Shown here: positions 9,305 through 17,954 of the stretch, piece after piece
Numbering within the stretch: position 1 is the stretch's first letter
Layout: every line of letters starts with the position of its first letter
Assembly: GCF_900220985.1 (NCBI RefSeq)
Contig: NZ_OCPC01000003.1
Span: forward strand, 496,001 to 560,000
Length of the DNA: 64,000 nucleotides
Origin: Parahoeflea halophila
GTDB taxonomy: Bacteria > Pseudomonadota > Alphaproteobacteria > Rhizobiales > Rhizobiaceae
Reading direction: 5' to 3'
Position numbers and translations under genes: made by a program
Notes under the pieces: model-generated
What the model was told of the DNA's origin: nothing
What the model saw: the letters and a program-made list of their open reading frames with translations, nothing else
Database searches by the model: none

Positions 9305-11236
9305 CTACCAGCCGCCGCCGCCACCACCACCGCCGCCGCCACCGGAGGAGCCTCCGCCGGAGGAGCCCGAAGAGCTCTTGGGTTGCGGCATCGAGGCCGC
9401 CATCGCTGCAGAGACCGCCGCGACCGAGGATGCAGCCGCAGCCCCGATATCGCCGGGCGACCAGGATCCGCCGTGATACCATTGCGGCCGGTAGTCGTCC
9501 TTCCTATCCGGGGCTATGCGCGCCAGTTGTGCCGCCCAGGCTTCAGACCATGGTTCTTCCACGCCAAGGCCCGCCGCATAGGGCAGATAACGCTCGAACA
9601 GTTCCTCCGACATCTTTGGCGCATCGCGCATGTTGAGCCGGTTGGTTTCGGCTGTTTCGAGATAAAGCTTGAAGCCCTTGATGTCGGCAAGCACCTTGGC
9701 GCCAGATTCGGTGGGTGCGCCGAGAAGAAGAACCATGGAGAATATGACCGCAATACCGATGACCAATAGCAGGCCTGCAAACTGATAGACAGGCATTTCT
9801 CCGGACGAGAGGAGGGTGACAATGCTGCTCAGGAAGAGCCCGCCCCCGAGCACGACAAGCATCCCAGCAAGCAGACGTCTGGCTCTCCCCGCACCGGGGC
9901 CACTGCGCAATATGCGACTGGCAACGATCACGCCGCCGCCAAGCAACGAGGTCAGGAACGCCGGCAGCAGATAGATCACTGCAGCTTCCGGCGGATTTTG
10001 GAGTGCCGCTCCGACGATAAGTGTAATCGCTGCGATCAGCACACCCAAGATCAGCCAGCCGGTGTTGGAGCTGTAGTATCGCCCCGCATATTCGCCCGAG
10101 ACTGCGGCATGCAACGCGTTTCTGGCTGAAAGCAAACGCTGGCCATTTGCGGACGTCATTGGAAATTGATCGCTGTTGTCAATCGTACCACGGAACAGAG
10201 CTGCTTCGCCGCCCGGCAAATCCTTGTACTTGTCGGCGGCAGGGCCGCGCATGAGCGTGATATCCCCATCCTGATCTTCGTGGATGGTCAGCATTCGCTT
10301 CACCCCCAACGACAGCAGGGCCGCAATGAATGCAACATCCGAACCGCCAGCGCCGGACCGAAACCCGTTGAAATGTGCATAGGACAATGCCGCGGGCGAA
10401 AGGTTTTCCGGTGGGTGGAACAAGGGGATAACCGGCGGTGAGGGAGGATCGCGGCCAACCTTGTTCCACGCATAGAGAAAATACACGGGTACGGCCAGCC
10501 AACCAAGGATCACCAGAAAGATTCCGGCATTGCTGCCAAGCGTCGCCATCGCACCGCCGGCATCGGGCGTGACCACGCCTTTGGTGAAGCCGACGGCGAT
10601 CGTCATCCCGGCGAAAGCCTCAAGCGGCCGGGTCAGGATGAACTGCGGTGTGGAGGTTCCTTCGCCACTGGCGCGGTAATCCGAACCGGTTGATCCAAAC
10701 CCACCTGTGTAAGCCGCGAGCTGCTCGGCTTGGGCGCCTTCGGGCAATCGCACATTCGCCTCGGCGGCAAGGATCGGAAAGCTCCAGAAACTGCCGGTCA
10801 CATTCCAGTAGAGTTCGTCGTACCCTTCGAAGAAGCGCAACTGCCGGGTGGTCACATAGCGGATCGTGTAGGTGTGTTCCCCGCGCGGAATGAAGACGTC
10901 TGCATCCCCAATCAGGATCCGGAAGAACCGGCCCTGCCATTCAGTGTGATAAGGCGACGGTTCACCGTTGTGGAGAACCTCGACGAGATCGAAACCATTT
11001 TCCGACCAAAGGCCCCGGTCATCAAGCGTGCGCAAGGGAATGTCGCGGTAGATGCCTCGGCGGATATTGTGACCCTCGGCGTTGACGGTAATGGTTTCGG
11101 TGACTTCGATCGACGCATCAGTGCGGACCTCGATATCGGCCCTGAAATTGCGGATCTCTTCCCTCGCTAGGGCGCCGCCACCTGTCAGCCCGAGCGAGAC
11201 AAGCAGTGCAAAGGCGAGGGAAAGGAACCGTGTCAT
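9305..11236 (-). CDS. DUF2207 domain membrane protein
   Basis: A 643-residue membrane protein. It has a signal peptide (1-24, ending in ALA), then the extracytoplasmic DUF2207 domain with REEIRNFRADIEVRTDASIEV-type sequence and RRGIYRDIPLRT. About four transmembrane helices follow, one near 235-257 and three between about 390 and 500. The C-terminus is very rich in Ser and Gly and ends in eleven Gly then Trp. Proteins of this type are often encoded beside lemA. Here they are separated by aroA, whose last codons overlap this start by 4 bp (ATGA). Function is unknown; a role in envelope maintenance with LemA is inference. Confidence 0.88.
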   Translation of the reverse strand: MTRFLSLAFALLVSLGLTGGGALAREEIRNFRADIEVRTDASIEVTETITVNAEGHNIRRGIYRDIPLRTLDDRGLWSENGFDLVEVLHNGEPSPYHTEWQGRFFRILIGDADVFIPRGEHTYTIRYVTTRQLRFFEGYDELYWNVTGSFWSFPILAAEANVRLPEGAQAEQLAAYTGGFGSTGSDYRASGEGTSTPQFILTRPLEAFAGMTIAVGFTKGVVTPDAGGAMATLGSNAGIFLVILGWLAVPVYFLYAWNKVGRDPPSPPVIPLFHPPENLSPAALSYAHFNGFRSGAGGSDVAFIAALLSLGVKRMLTIHEDQDGDITLMRGPAADKYKDLPGGEAALFRGTIDNSDQFPMTSANGQRLLSARNALHAAVSGEYAGRYYSSNTGWLILGVLIAAITLIVGAALQNPPEAAVIYLLPAFLTSLLGGGVIVASRILRSGPGAGRARRLLAGMLVVLGGGLFLSSIVTLLSSGEMPVYQFAGLLLVIGIAVIFSMVLLLGAPTESGAKVLADIKGFKLYLETAETNRLNMRDAPKMSEELFERYLPYAAGLGVEEPWSEAWAAQLARIAPDRKDDYRPQWYHGGSWSPGDIGAAAASSVAAVSAAMAASMPQPKSSSGSSGGGSSGGGGGGGGGGGW

Positions 11237-12498
11237 CTGGGAATCTCCTGCTGATAGCTCACACCCAGCGATGCCAGCGCATCCCAGTAGCCGGGATAGG
11301 TCTTACCGACGCATTTCGGGTCCAAAATGGTGATGCCGGCGGTCTTCAGCCCGGCGAGCGCGAAGCACATGGCGATGCGGTGATCCGCGAAGGTGTCGAT
11401 TTCGGCAACGCAGGTCTGGCCGGCAAGTGCGGGGTCGGCATTGACGATGAGATCATCGCCCTCCTCGCGTGCAAGGCCGTCGCGGATGGCGTTGAGGCCG
11501 AGCGACAGTGCGCGCACCCGGTCGCATTCCTTGACGCGCAGATTGGCGATGCCGGTGAAGCGCACCGTCTGATTGTTGTAGGCCGCAAGCACCGCAATCG
11601 TGGGGATGGCGTCCTGCATCTGCGAGCCATCAATGACTGCCGGCATGTCGGGAAAGGCCGAGATCACCTCGTAGGCCCTGGCGTCGGGCTGGGTGAAATC
11701 CTGGGCCCTGGTGCCGATATCGATGCGGCCGGCAGTGAGCGCCTCGGCGCCCCAGAGATAGGTCGCCGCCGAGGCGTCCGGCTCGATGTGGAAATCGGTT
11801 GCCCGGTAGCCTGTCGGCTCGATCCGCCAGATGGAGGGTGTGACCTGTTCGACATTGGCTCCAAATGCCCGCATGGCAGCAAGTGTCAGATCGATATAGC
11901 CGCGTGCGCCGATGTCATCCCCGGCGAGCTCGACGGTAAATGGTTTCCCCGCGCAGGGGGCCGCCATTAGAACGGCGGAGACATACTGGCTCGACAAGCC
12001 GGCGTCGATGACGACGTGATGGGAGGAAAACCCGCCCTTGCCCCGGATGCTGACCGGGGGACAGCCTGACGGCGCCTCGATGTCGACGCCCAATGACCTG
12101 AGTGCATCGACGAGCGGCGTGATCGGCCGCTTGCGCATATGTTCATCCCCATCGACGATGAATTCGCCTTTGCCGAGGGCCACGGCCGCTGTCAGGAAAC
12201 GGGTCGCGGTGCCGGCATTGCCAAGGAACAGCGGCGCTGAGGGCGGATTGAGTGTGCCGCTGCCGGTGACCACGAGGGACGTCGCATCGGGCTCTTCGAT
12301 GCTCACGCCCATGGCACGCAGGGCATCGGCCATGTAGCGCGTGTCATCGCTCTTGAGCGCGCCGGTCAACCGGCTTGTGCCATTGGCCAGGCCCGCAAGC
12401 AACAGGGCGCGGTTGGTGATCGACTTCGATCCCGGAGGATTGACGACGCCCGAAAGGCTCCGGCGCGGCGGCACGATGGTAAGTTTTTCAGTCTGCAT
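11233..12498 (-). CDS. aroA: 3-phosphoshikimate 1-carboxyvinyltransferase (EPSP synthase), variant active site
   Basis: Enzyme of the shikimate pathway that transfers enolpyruvyl from PEP to shikimate 3-phosphate. At 421 residues it is a complete EPSP synthase with the N-terminal PPGSKSITNRALLLAGL motif, GNAGTATRF at 93-101, the C-terminal RVKECDRVRAL block and FADHRIAM. The numbering of the glycine-rich loop equals that of the E. coli enzyme: Gly96 and Thr97 are kept, but the residue at 101 is Phe where E. coli has Pro and residue 99 is Thr rather than Met. It overlaps the downstream DUF2207 gene by 4 bp and follows lemA by 35 bp, so it is probably cotranscribed with two envelope genes. It may be a second, specialised EPSP synthase rather than the housekeeping copy. 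Confidence 0.92.
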   Translation of the reverse strand: MQTEKLTIVPPRRSLSGVVNPPGSKSITNRALLLAGLANGTSRLTGALKSDDTRYMADALRAMGVSIEEPDATSLVVTGSGTLNPPSAPLFLGNAGTATRFLTAAVALGKGEFIVDGDEHMRKRPITPLVDALRSLGVDIEAPSGCPPVSIRGKGGFSSHHVVIDAGLSSQYVSAVLMAAPCAGKPFTVELAGDDIGARGYIDLTLAAMRAFGANVEQVTPSIWRIEPTGYRATDFHIEPDASAATYLWGAEALTAGRIDIGTRAQDFTQPDARAYEVISAFPDMPAVIDGSQMQDAIPTIAVLAAYNNQTVRFTGIANLRVKECDRVRALSLGLNAIRDGLAREEGDDLIVNADPALAGQTCVAEIDTFADHRIAMCFALAGLKTAGITILDPKCVGKTYPGYWDALASLGVSYQQEIPR

Positions 12499-12533
12499 GT
12501 GTCATTCTCGATGTGGTCGGCCTTGCGGCACGG

Positions 12534-13091
12534 TCAGAACTTGACCTTGGGGGCGGCGCGGTCGGCCTCGTCCTCGATCTCGAAATACTCCGCCTTGACG
12601 AAGCCGAACTGGTTGGCAATCAGTACCGACGGGAAGCTCTCGACGGAAACGTTGAGATTGCGGACCGCGCCGTTGTAATAGCGGCGCGACATGGAAATCT
12701 CGTTTTCGGTTTCCTCCAACGCCTGCTGGAATTCCTTGAAATTCTCGTTGGCCTTGAGGTCGGGATAGTTTTCGGCCACGGCCATCAGCCGTCCCAGCGC
12801 GCCGCTGAGCGCGCCTTCGAGCGAGGCCCGCTGCTCCGGCGAACCGCTGCTGCCGGCAACGGCCTGGCTGCGCAGGCGCGTGACCTCCTCGAGCAGCTCC
12901 CTTTCATGGGTCATGTAACCCTTGACCGACTCAAGCAGGTTGGGGATCAGGTCAGCGCGGCGTTTGAGCTGGACATCGATCCCACTCCAGCCTTCGCCCG
13001 CCATCTGCCGGTTCTTGACCAGCGTGTTGTAGAGCGAGATCGCGTATAGCACGATCCCCGCCAGCACCGCCAAGATGATCCAAGTCCCCAT
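12534..13091 (-). CDS. lemA: LemA family protein
   Basis: A 185-residue membrane-anchored helical protein. It has one N-terminal transmembrane helix (about residues 2-22) and then the LemA signature YNTLVKNRQMAGEGWSGIDVQLKRRADLIPNLLESVKGY. The frame is open to 13394, but the ATG at 13091 has GGGAG upstream and starts exactly where the family does. The C-terminal part carries the usual RRYYNGAVRNLN motif. LemA function is unknown. It is the first gene of an apparent lemA-aroA-DUF2207 operon. Confidence 0.93.
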   Translation of the reverse strand: MGTWIILAVLAGIVLYAISLYNTLVKNRQMAGEGWSGIDVQLKRRADLIPNLLESVKGYMTHERELLEEVTRLRSQAVAGSSGSPEQRASLEGALSGALGRLMAVAENYPDLKANENFKEFQQALEETENEISMSRRYYNGAVRNLNVSVESFPSVLIANQFGFVKAEYFEIEDEADRAAPKVKF

Positions 13092-13455
13092 GCGCCCACT
13101 CCCGGCTTTCCAACAATCTGAACATAAGTGCACAGGCCCGACCTGGCTGCGCGACGACCTTACGCACACTGACTGGAAAAATCCACGCAATAGACCGGCG
13201 ACGAAAAGCCAAGGCCGGCGTTTTACCCTGGAAGCCTGTCGCTGGATCCCGACTTCATAAACGCTGAAGTTGCGCTGAAATCGAAGTTCGCTGCAGATCT
13301 CGCAATGTACGAGGACAAGCGGTTGCATCACAAGGGAGGCGCAACGGTGGAACAGAAAGCCAGGAGCGCGTCCGCCCTCGCCAGTTGATCCCACAACCCG
13401 GGCTCAGCTGAGGCCGGATCGAGCAAACCGTTTGCCGGATGCGGGTCTGTTCCGG
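13092..13455. other. Intergenic region between glyQ and lemA, nothing recognised
   Basis: This 364 bp stretch has no convincing reading frame, RNA gene or terminator. An open frame extends upstream from lemA through most of it, but its sequence shows no family features and no Shine-Dalgarno site. It presumably holds the lemA promoter. Confidence 0.5.
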
Positions 13456-14409
13456 TTACTCGGCGGCCTGCAGGAAACCGTGGCCACCCGCCTCAGTCAG
13501 CAGGAAGGCTTCACCGCACTGACGCGACAGGTTGCGCACGCGCAGGATATAGCCCTGACGCTCTGTCACAGAGATGACGCCGCGGGCATCCAGCAGGTTA
13601 AAGACATGGCTTGCCTTGATGCACTGGTCATAGGCCGGCAGCACACATTTGTGCAGACCACCGGGCTCTGAAGGCGCACCGGACTTGAGGATGGCTTCGC
13701 ACTCCCTCTCGGCGTCCTCGAAATGCTTGAGCAGCATTGCGGTGTCGGCGATCTCGAAATTGTAGCGCGAAAACTCCTGCTCGGACTGCAGGAAGACATC
13801 GCCATAGGTCACTTTCTCGGCACCTTCGCGGCCATTAAAATTGAGATCGTAGACATTGTCGACGCCCTGGACATACATTGCCAGGCGTTCGAGGCCGTAG
13901 GTCAGTTCGCCGGCCACTGGCGCGCATTCGATGCCGCAGACCTGCTGGAAATAGGTGAACTGGCTGACTTCCATGCCGTCGCACCAGCATTCCCAGCCCA
14001 GACCCCAAGCGCCGAGCGTCGGGCTTTCCCAGTCATCTTCGACAAAGCGGATGTCATGCAGCAGCGGGTCGACGCCGATTGCCTTGAGCGAACCGAGATA
14101 GAGCTCCTGCAGGTTGGAGGGATTGGGTTTGAGGATCACCTGGTACTGGTAATAGTGCTGCAGCCGGTTGGGGTTTTCACCGTAGCGGCCATCCTTGGGA
14201 CGGCGCGAAGGCTGGACGTAGGCCGCGTTCCATGGCCGTGGTCCAAGCGCACGCAGGGTGGTCGCCGGATGGAAGGTGCCTGCACCGACTTCCATGTCGT
14301 AGGGCTGAAGCACGACGCAACCATAATCGGCCCAGTAGCGGTGCAGCGCGAGAATGAGCGCCTGAAACGAGCGGGTCGGCTGCATGTGGTCTGGAAGGGC
14401 TTCGGTCAT
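13456..14409 (-). CDS. glyQ: Glycine-tRNA ligase alpha subunit
   Basis: Catalytic subunit of glycyl-tRNA synthetase (class II, alpha2beta2 type). The family start [32 protein letters not shown] and the [18 protein letters not shown] block are present, and its 317 residues are full length. Its partner GlyS is encoded 5 kb downstream on the same strand, not next to it as in E. coli. The 364 bp gap before lemA suggests that lemA has its own promoter. Confidence 0.97.
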   Translation of the reverse strand: MTEALPDHMQPTRSFQALILALHRYWADYGCVVLQPYDMEVGAGTFHPATTLRALGPRPWNAAYVQPSRRPKDGRYGENPNRLQHYYQYQVILKPNPSNLQELYLGSLKAIGVDPLLHDIRFVEDDWESPTLGAWGLGWECWCDGMEVSQFTYFQQVCGIECAPVAGELTYGLERLAMYVQGVDNVYDLNFNGREGAEKVTYGDVFLQSEQEFSRYNFEIADTAMLLKHFEDAERECEAILKSGAPSEPGGLHKCVLPAYDQCIKASHVFNLLDARGVISVTERQGYILRVRNLSRQCGEAFLLTEAGGHGFLQAAE

Positions 14410-14523
14410 GGCTTGAGATCCGGATGGCGCATCATGGGTTCGCGTGCCGCCTCTTGAGCGGCCCTGAATGTGCGGCGACAGGTGCCATGAAGGGAATGAC
14501 CGGTCAAGTCTACAGCAAATGGC

Positions 14524-14571
14524 TTGACAGATTAGGGCGATCGTCCTAGCAATTTAGGACGCTTGCCCTAA
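14524..14571 (+). promoter_or_regulatory. Promoter and paired operator of the TetR gene
   Basis: A TTGACA -35 box (14524-14529) is followed 17 bases later by a weak -10 (TAGCAA, 14547-14552). Two 17-base near-identical sequences in inverted orientation, 14532-14548 and 14555-14571, match at 15 of 17 positions. Each is itself a near palindrome (TAGGGC, four bases, GTCCTA). The pair covers the spacer, the -10 and the start site, which suits autorepression by two TetR dimers. Confidence 0.7.
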
Positions 14572-14577
14572 TATGGA

Positions 14578-15168
14578 ATGTGTGCTGTGAAAGCCGATGA
14601 AACCCGCCGGAAGATAGTGGTCGCAGCTGACAAGCTCTTTTACGAACAAGGGTTTGACACAGCGTCCTTTGCCGACATCGCCCGGGTGGTCGAGATCTCG
14701 CGGGGCAACTTCTATTACCACTTCAAGACAAAGGACGCGGTTCTGGCCGCGGTGATCGAACACAGGCTTGATGAGCGCAAGGCGATGTTGCGCCATTGGG
14801 AGCAAGAGGAAGACAATCCCGCGAACCGGGTAAAGCGCTTCATCAACATCCTCATAACCAACCAGACCAATATCATGGCCTTCGGCTGTCCTGTCGGTAC
14901 GCTTTGCACCGAACTCGCCAAGCTCGACCATACCCTGAAATCTGAAGCCGCCGGGTTGTTTACCCTGTTCGCGGAGTGGCTGGAACGACAATTCGTCGAA
15001 CTCGGATGCGGCGGCCAGGCCCCCGATCTTGCCATGCATCTGCTCATGCGCAGCCAGGGTGTCGCCTCCCTTGCCAACACTTTTCAGGACGCGGAGTTCG
15101 TCCGCCGCGAGGTTGAGGCGATGTATCAATGGCTGGACAACCAGCTCTCACCAAAGCGCCCGACATGA
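14578..15168 (+). CDS. TetR/AcrR family transcriptional regulator
   Basis: A 196-residue one-component repressor. The N-terminal helix-turn-helix is clear (residues about 8-55: RRKIVVAADKLFYEQGF, then FADIARVVEISRGNFYYHFKTKDAVL). The C-terminal ligand domain includes FGCPVGTLCTEL, a motif found in the AcrR-like C-terminal TetR_C families. The ATG at 14578 lies only 7 bases past a paired inverted repeat that is probably its own operator. A YciI-like gene follows 27 bp downstream and is the most likely cotranscribed target. The ligand is unknown. Confidence 0.9.
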   Translation: MCAVKADETRRKIVVAADKLFYEQGFDTASFADIARVVEISRGNFYYHFKTKDAVLAAVIEHRLDERKAMLRHWEQEEDNPANRVKRFINILITNQTNIMAFGCPVGTLCTELAKLDHTLKSEAAGLFTLFAEWLERQFVELGCGGQAPDLAMHLLMRSQGVASLANTFQDAEFVRREVEAMYQWLDNQLSPKRPT

Positions 15169-15195
15169 ACCGTGGGCCAAGAACAGGAGATTCCG

Positions 15196-15483
15196 GTGTT
15201 TCTCATCATGCTTCGCTTTTCCGACAACAAGTCAGCAGCCGCCGAGTATATGCAGGCGCACAACGCCTGGATTGCCAAAGGCTTTGAGGAGGGTGTGTTC
15301 CTGCTAACCGGCAGCATCGAGCCAAAACAGGGCGGCGCTGTGCTGGCTTACAACATCGCACGCGCCGAGCTCGAGAAGCACGTGACTGAAGACCCCTTTG
15401 TCGCCCACAATGTGGTGACGGCGGAGATTACCGAGATAACGCCAGGGAGGACTGATCCAAGACTGGATTTCCTCAACGAATGA
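15196..15483 (+). CDS. YciI-like protein
   Basis: A 95-residue protein of the YciI (YCII-related, ferredoxin-like) superfamily. The conserved pattern runs LIMLRFSDNKSAAAEYMQAHNAWI, then GSIEPKQGGAVLAYN and DPFVAHNVV. These include the Ser and Asp/His positions that are common in the family. I chose the GTG at 15196 because AGGAG lies 6 bases upstream and the product then starts like other members. The GTG at 15172 gives eight extra residues without a ribosome site. It is coexpressed with the TetR regulator. The stop codon is one base from the stop of the convergent gene. Biochemical role unknown. Confidence 0.82.
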   Translation: MFLIMLRFSDNKSAAAEYMQAHNAWIAKGFEEGVFLLTGSIEPKQGGAVLAYNIARAELEKHVTEDPFVAHNVVTAEITEITPGRTDPRLDFLNE

Positions 15484-15484
15484 A

Positions 15485-15679
15485 TTACTCGTCGGGTTTT
15501 CTGAGCCGGTATTCGCCGGTTTCGGGGTCCTCGATCAGCGTCCCCTGCGCCCCGGTGCGGCTTTCCTTCTCCGCATCCCGGACCCTGGAGCTGACGCGTT
15601 CGGCCTCAGCGATGAAGCGCCTGTAGCCAAGCCAGGCAACAGCACCGACTGCGGCGAGCAAAAGCAATTGCGGCATCAT
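15485..15679 (-). CDS. Small membrane-anchored hypothetical protein
   Basis: A 64-residue protein with an N-terminal hydrophobic segment (MMPQLLLLAAVGAVAWLGY), a charged helix (RRFIAEAERVSSRVRDAEKE) and a short tail with DPETGEYRLRK. Start at 15679 follows AGGAAAGGA. The frame is open to 15745, but that extension is not needed. It lies downstream of the S49 peptidase gene on the same strand. I know of similar short proteins in rhizobia but not of a function. Confidence 0.65.
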   Translation of the reverse strand: MMPQLLLLAAVGAVAWLGYRRFIAEAERVSSRVRDAEKESRTGAQGTLIEDPETGEYRLRKPDE

Positions 15680-15801
15680 AGCGGTCCTTTCCTCACCCCG
15701 AGACCCGGGTTCCCATCTGCAGATGATGGCGGTCTGCGCGCCCACCTGCCCTCAAACTTTTCGAGGCTGCCTCGGCAACCCGCAGATTCATCCGTCCGAA
15801 T

Positions 15802-16659
15802 TCAGAGGCCGTAGCGGGACCAGAGCGCCCGGTCTTCCAGCGCATTCAACCCTGCTTCACCGATCCCTGCAAGCGTCCCGGCGGCAATCGACGTGCTCAC
15901 GCCCGGCACCCGGCGGCCAAACAACCCGCGCTGAGCGCTGATCAGTCGCATCTTGACCTTGTCGCCATAGCGCGCCCGCAGTGCGGACCGAAGGTCGCCC
16001 AGCTCATCGACCAGGCCCAGTTCCTTGCCGCGAATGCCGGTCCAGAATCGGCCGGTAAACAGGTCGGCATCTTCCTTGAGCCTGGCGCCGCGGCTCTCCT
16101 TGACCAGATCAATGAAGACCTGATGAACCTCGAGCTGCAGGTCCTTCAGCCGCGAAACATCTTCGGGATTTTCCGGCTGGAACGGATCAAGCACCGACTT
16201 GTTTTCACCGGCAGTGTAGACACGGCGCTCGACGCCGATCTTGTCGATAAGGCCGGTGAAACCGAAGCCTGCCGAGATGACGCCGATGGAACCGACCACG
16301 GAGGATGGGTCGGCAATGATCTCGTCCCCGGCACAGGCGATCATGTAGCCGCCAGACGCTGCGACGTCCTCGACGACAATGAAAACCTTCTTGTTCTTCT
16401 CGGCCGCCAGATCGCGGATGCGCTTGTAGATCAGCCGGGACTGGACCGGCGATCCGCCGGGCGAATTGACCATGATGGCAACAGCCGGCGCCTTCTTGTC
16501 GGAAAAGGCCCGCGCCAGCAAGGGCGCTACGGTGGCGATGTTGAGGTTCTGCCGAAACTGGTTGCCCCCGGCCGCGATGGTTCCATGCAACCTGACGACC
16601 GGGATTGTGGTGATATCCTTGCGAAAACGGGCGGGATAGAAAGAATTCAAAGAAACCAT
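15802..16659 (-). CDS. S49 family serine peptidase (SppA-like)
   Basis: A single-domain member of the signal peptide peptidase A family, 285 residues with the ATG at 16659. The Ser-Lys dyad is visible: Ser102 in DVAASGGYMIA and Lys154 in YTAGENKSVLDPF, with NSPGGSP near 65-71. It has no obvious N-terminal transmembrane anchor with this start, unlike typical SppA. The frame is open to 16743, but that stretch is not hydrophobic either. It may act in the cytoplasm or at the membrane through a partner such as the small membrane protein encoded next to it; that last point is speculation. Confidence 0.88.
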   Translation of the reverse strand: MVSLNSFYPARFRKDITTIPVVRLHGTIAAGGNQFRQNLNIATVAPLLARAFSDKKAPAVAIMVNSPGGSPVQSRLIYKRIRDLAAEKNKKVFIVVEDVAASGGYMIACAGDEIIADPSSVVGSIGVISAGFGFTGLIDKIGVERRVYTAGENKSVLDPFQPENPEDVSRLKDLQLEVHQVFIDLVKESRGARLKEDADLFTGRFWTGIRGKELGLVDELGDLRSALRARYGDKVKMRLISAQRGLFGRRVPGVSTSIAAGTLAGIGEAGLNALEDRALWSRYGL

Positions 16660-16763
16660 GTCGGGCCAATCCTGTTGTCGGCGGCAATCCATGCCGGCAT
16701 TTCCATGCACCACGCCATGTATGTCTTTTCTCACCCAGTGCAATGGTGGCGAAGACGCCTGCG

Positions 16764-17630
16764 CTATTTTGGTGACCGGTTTTTCGTGCGCCGCGGCAAG
16801 GCACTGCGACCATTGGCCAGATCGCTCATCCGGGCAGAAAACTCACGGCCCTGCCCTTCATGTATGAAGAGCCCGTCGCGCAGGCCCATGCGTGCCTGGC
16901 TGCCCTTGATTGCCGTGACGAGGACCCGGATCGCGTCGCTGCCGGCGCGCGGGATGACCGGGGTGATTTCAATGCCGCCGAAGCGCTTTCCCAGAGCGGC
17001 AAAGATCTCCGCCAGCGATTCCGGCCGGGCGATGACCGACACCTGGCCGCCCGGCTTGAGGATGGCGGCAGCGGTGCGAAGCCAGCGCTCGAACATATCG
17101 TCCGTTTCCATCGCATGGGCTTCGGCTTTCAACGGATCGGGCGTCCGGCGGTCGTTTCCAGCGTTGAAGGGCGGATTGAGAATGACGTAATCATAGGCAT
17201 AGTCGGCCAGTCCCGCGTCACGGCGACGGTTCCCGGTCAGGGTCACATCAGCCTCGAGGATGCGCGTGCGAGAGGCAAGATGAGCGTTCTCGCGCAGAGC
17301 CAGGGAGCGTCGCGCGCAGTCGGCCATTGCTGTCGATCGCTCGATGAGCACAGCGCTGAGATCCGGCAACCGGTTGAGGGCGGCAAGCCCGGCAGCACCC
17401 GCGCCTGCACCGAGATCAGCCAGCACGCCGCCGGCGCCCTCGGGCACCGTTGCAGCCAACAGCATCGCGTCCATACCGGCACGATGACCGCTATCGGCGG
17501 GCTGGACCAGGAAAAACCCGCCATTGTGGAAGGCGTCGATCGTGGTGGCAGGTCTAGCGTCTGCGGTCTTGCTGTCAGGCGCTTGTGTCACGGTCGGTCC
17601 AGGGCCTGAGTTCTTCCTCCAGTCCGGCAT
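16764..17630 (-). CDS. TrmN6/YfiC-like tRNA1(Val) adenine-N6 methyltransferase
   Basis: SAM-dependent N6-adenine methyltransferase. With the ATG at 17630, the SAM-binding motif DLGAGAGAAG is at 72-81 and the catalytic NPPFN at 152-156, preceded by the family motif HRAGMDAMLL (49-58). E. coli TrmN6 methylates A37 of tRNA1(Val), and this protein is the likely counterpart. The ATG start overlaps the upstream DUF2007 gene by 56 bases and lacks a good ribosome site. A GTG at 17591, with a 17-base overlap, is an alternative start and homologs suggest a shorter N-terminus. The C-terminal 30 residues are basic. Confidence 0.83.
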   Translation of the reverse strand: MPDWRKNSGPGPTVTQAPDSKTADARPATTIDAFHNGGFFLVQPADSGHRAGMDAMLLAATVPEGAGGVLADLGAGAGAAGLAALNRLPDLSAVLIERSTAMADCARRSLALRENAHLASRTRILEADVTLTGNRRRDAGLADYAYDYVILNPPFNAGNDRRTPDPLKAEAHAMETDDMFERWLRTAAAILKPGGQVSVIARPESLAEIFAALGKRFGGIEITPVIPRAGSDAIRVLVTAIKGSQARMGLRDGLFIHEGQGREFSARMSDLANGRSALPRRTKNRSPK

Positions 17631-17820
17631 CTATGACGATCCGTCGGGCCTGGGCGGCCATGGCGGGATCGACCAGGATGCGGCGCGGGATAACCCCCAC
17701 CGAGCCTTCAAGAATGCTCATCCCGTTGTCGGCCACCATGCAGCCGATTCCGGCATCGCGCATCAGGCTTTCAACGAAGGAAATAAGGACCGGGTCGTTT
17801 GTGCGTATGAGGTCGTGCAT
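17575..17820 (-). CDS. DUF2007 domain protein
   Basis: An 81-residue protein of the putative signal-transducing DUF2007 family: MHDLIRTNDPVLISFVESLMRDAGI, then ILEGS and IPRRILVDP. The ATG at 17820 has GGGAGA five bases upstream; the frame is open to 17853. It is translated upstream of the TrmN6-like gene and overlaps its start, so the two are probably coupled. It is divergent from the octaprenyl diphosphate synthase gene. Function unknown. Confidence 0.85.
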   Translation of the reverse strand: MHDLIRTNDPVLISFVESLMRDAGIGCMVADNGMSILEGSVGVIPRRILVDPAMAAQARRIVIDAGLEEELRPWTDRDTSA

Positions 17821-17954
17821 GCGTTCTCCCTGTGTCTTCCCAGTTTCATGCAAATGTATCGGTTAGCAAGCCTGACCCGCGTCAAATCGCAGCTTGCCGT
17901 AGGGGGATGCCCTGCATAATGTGCACGGAAAAGATCAAACAGGAGTCCCTACCC

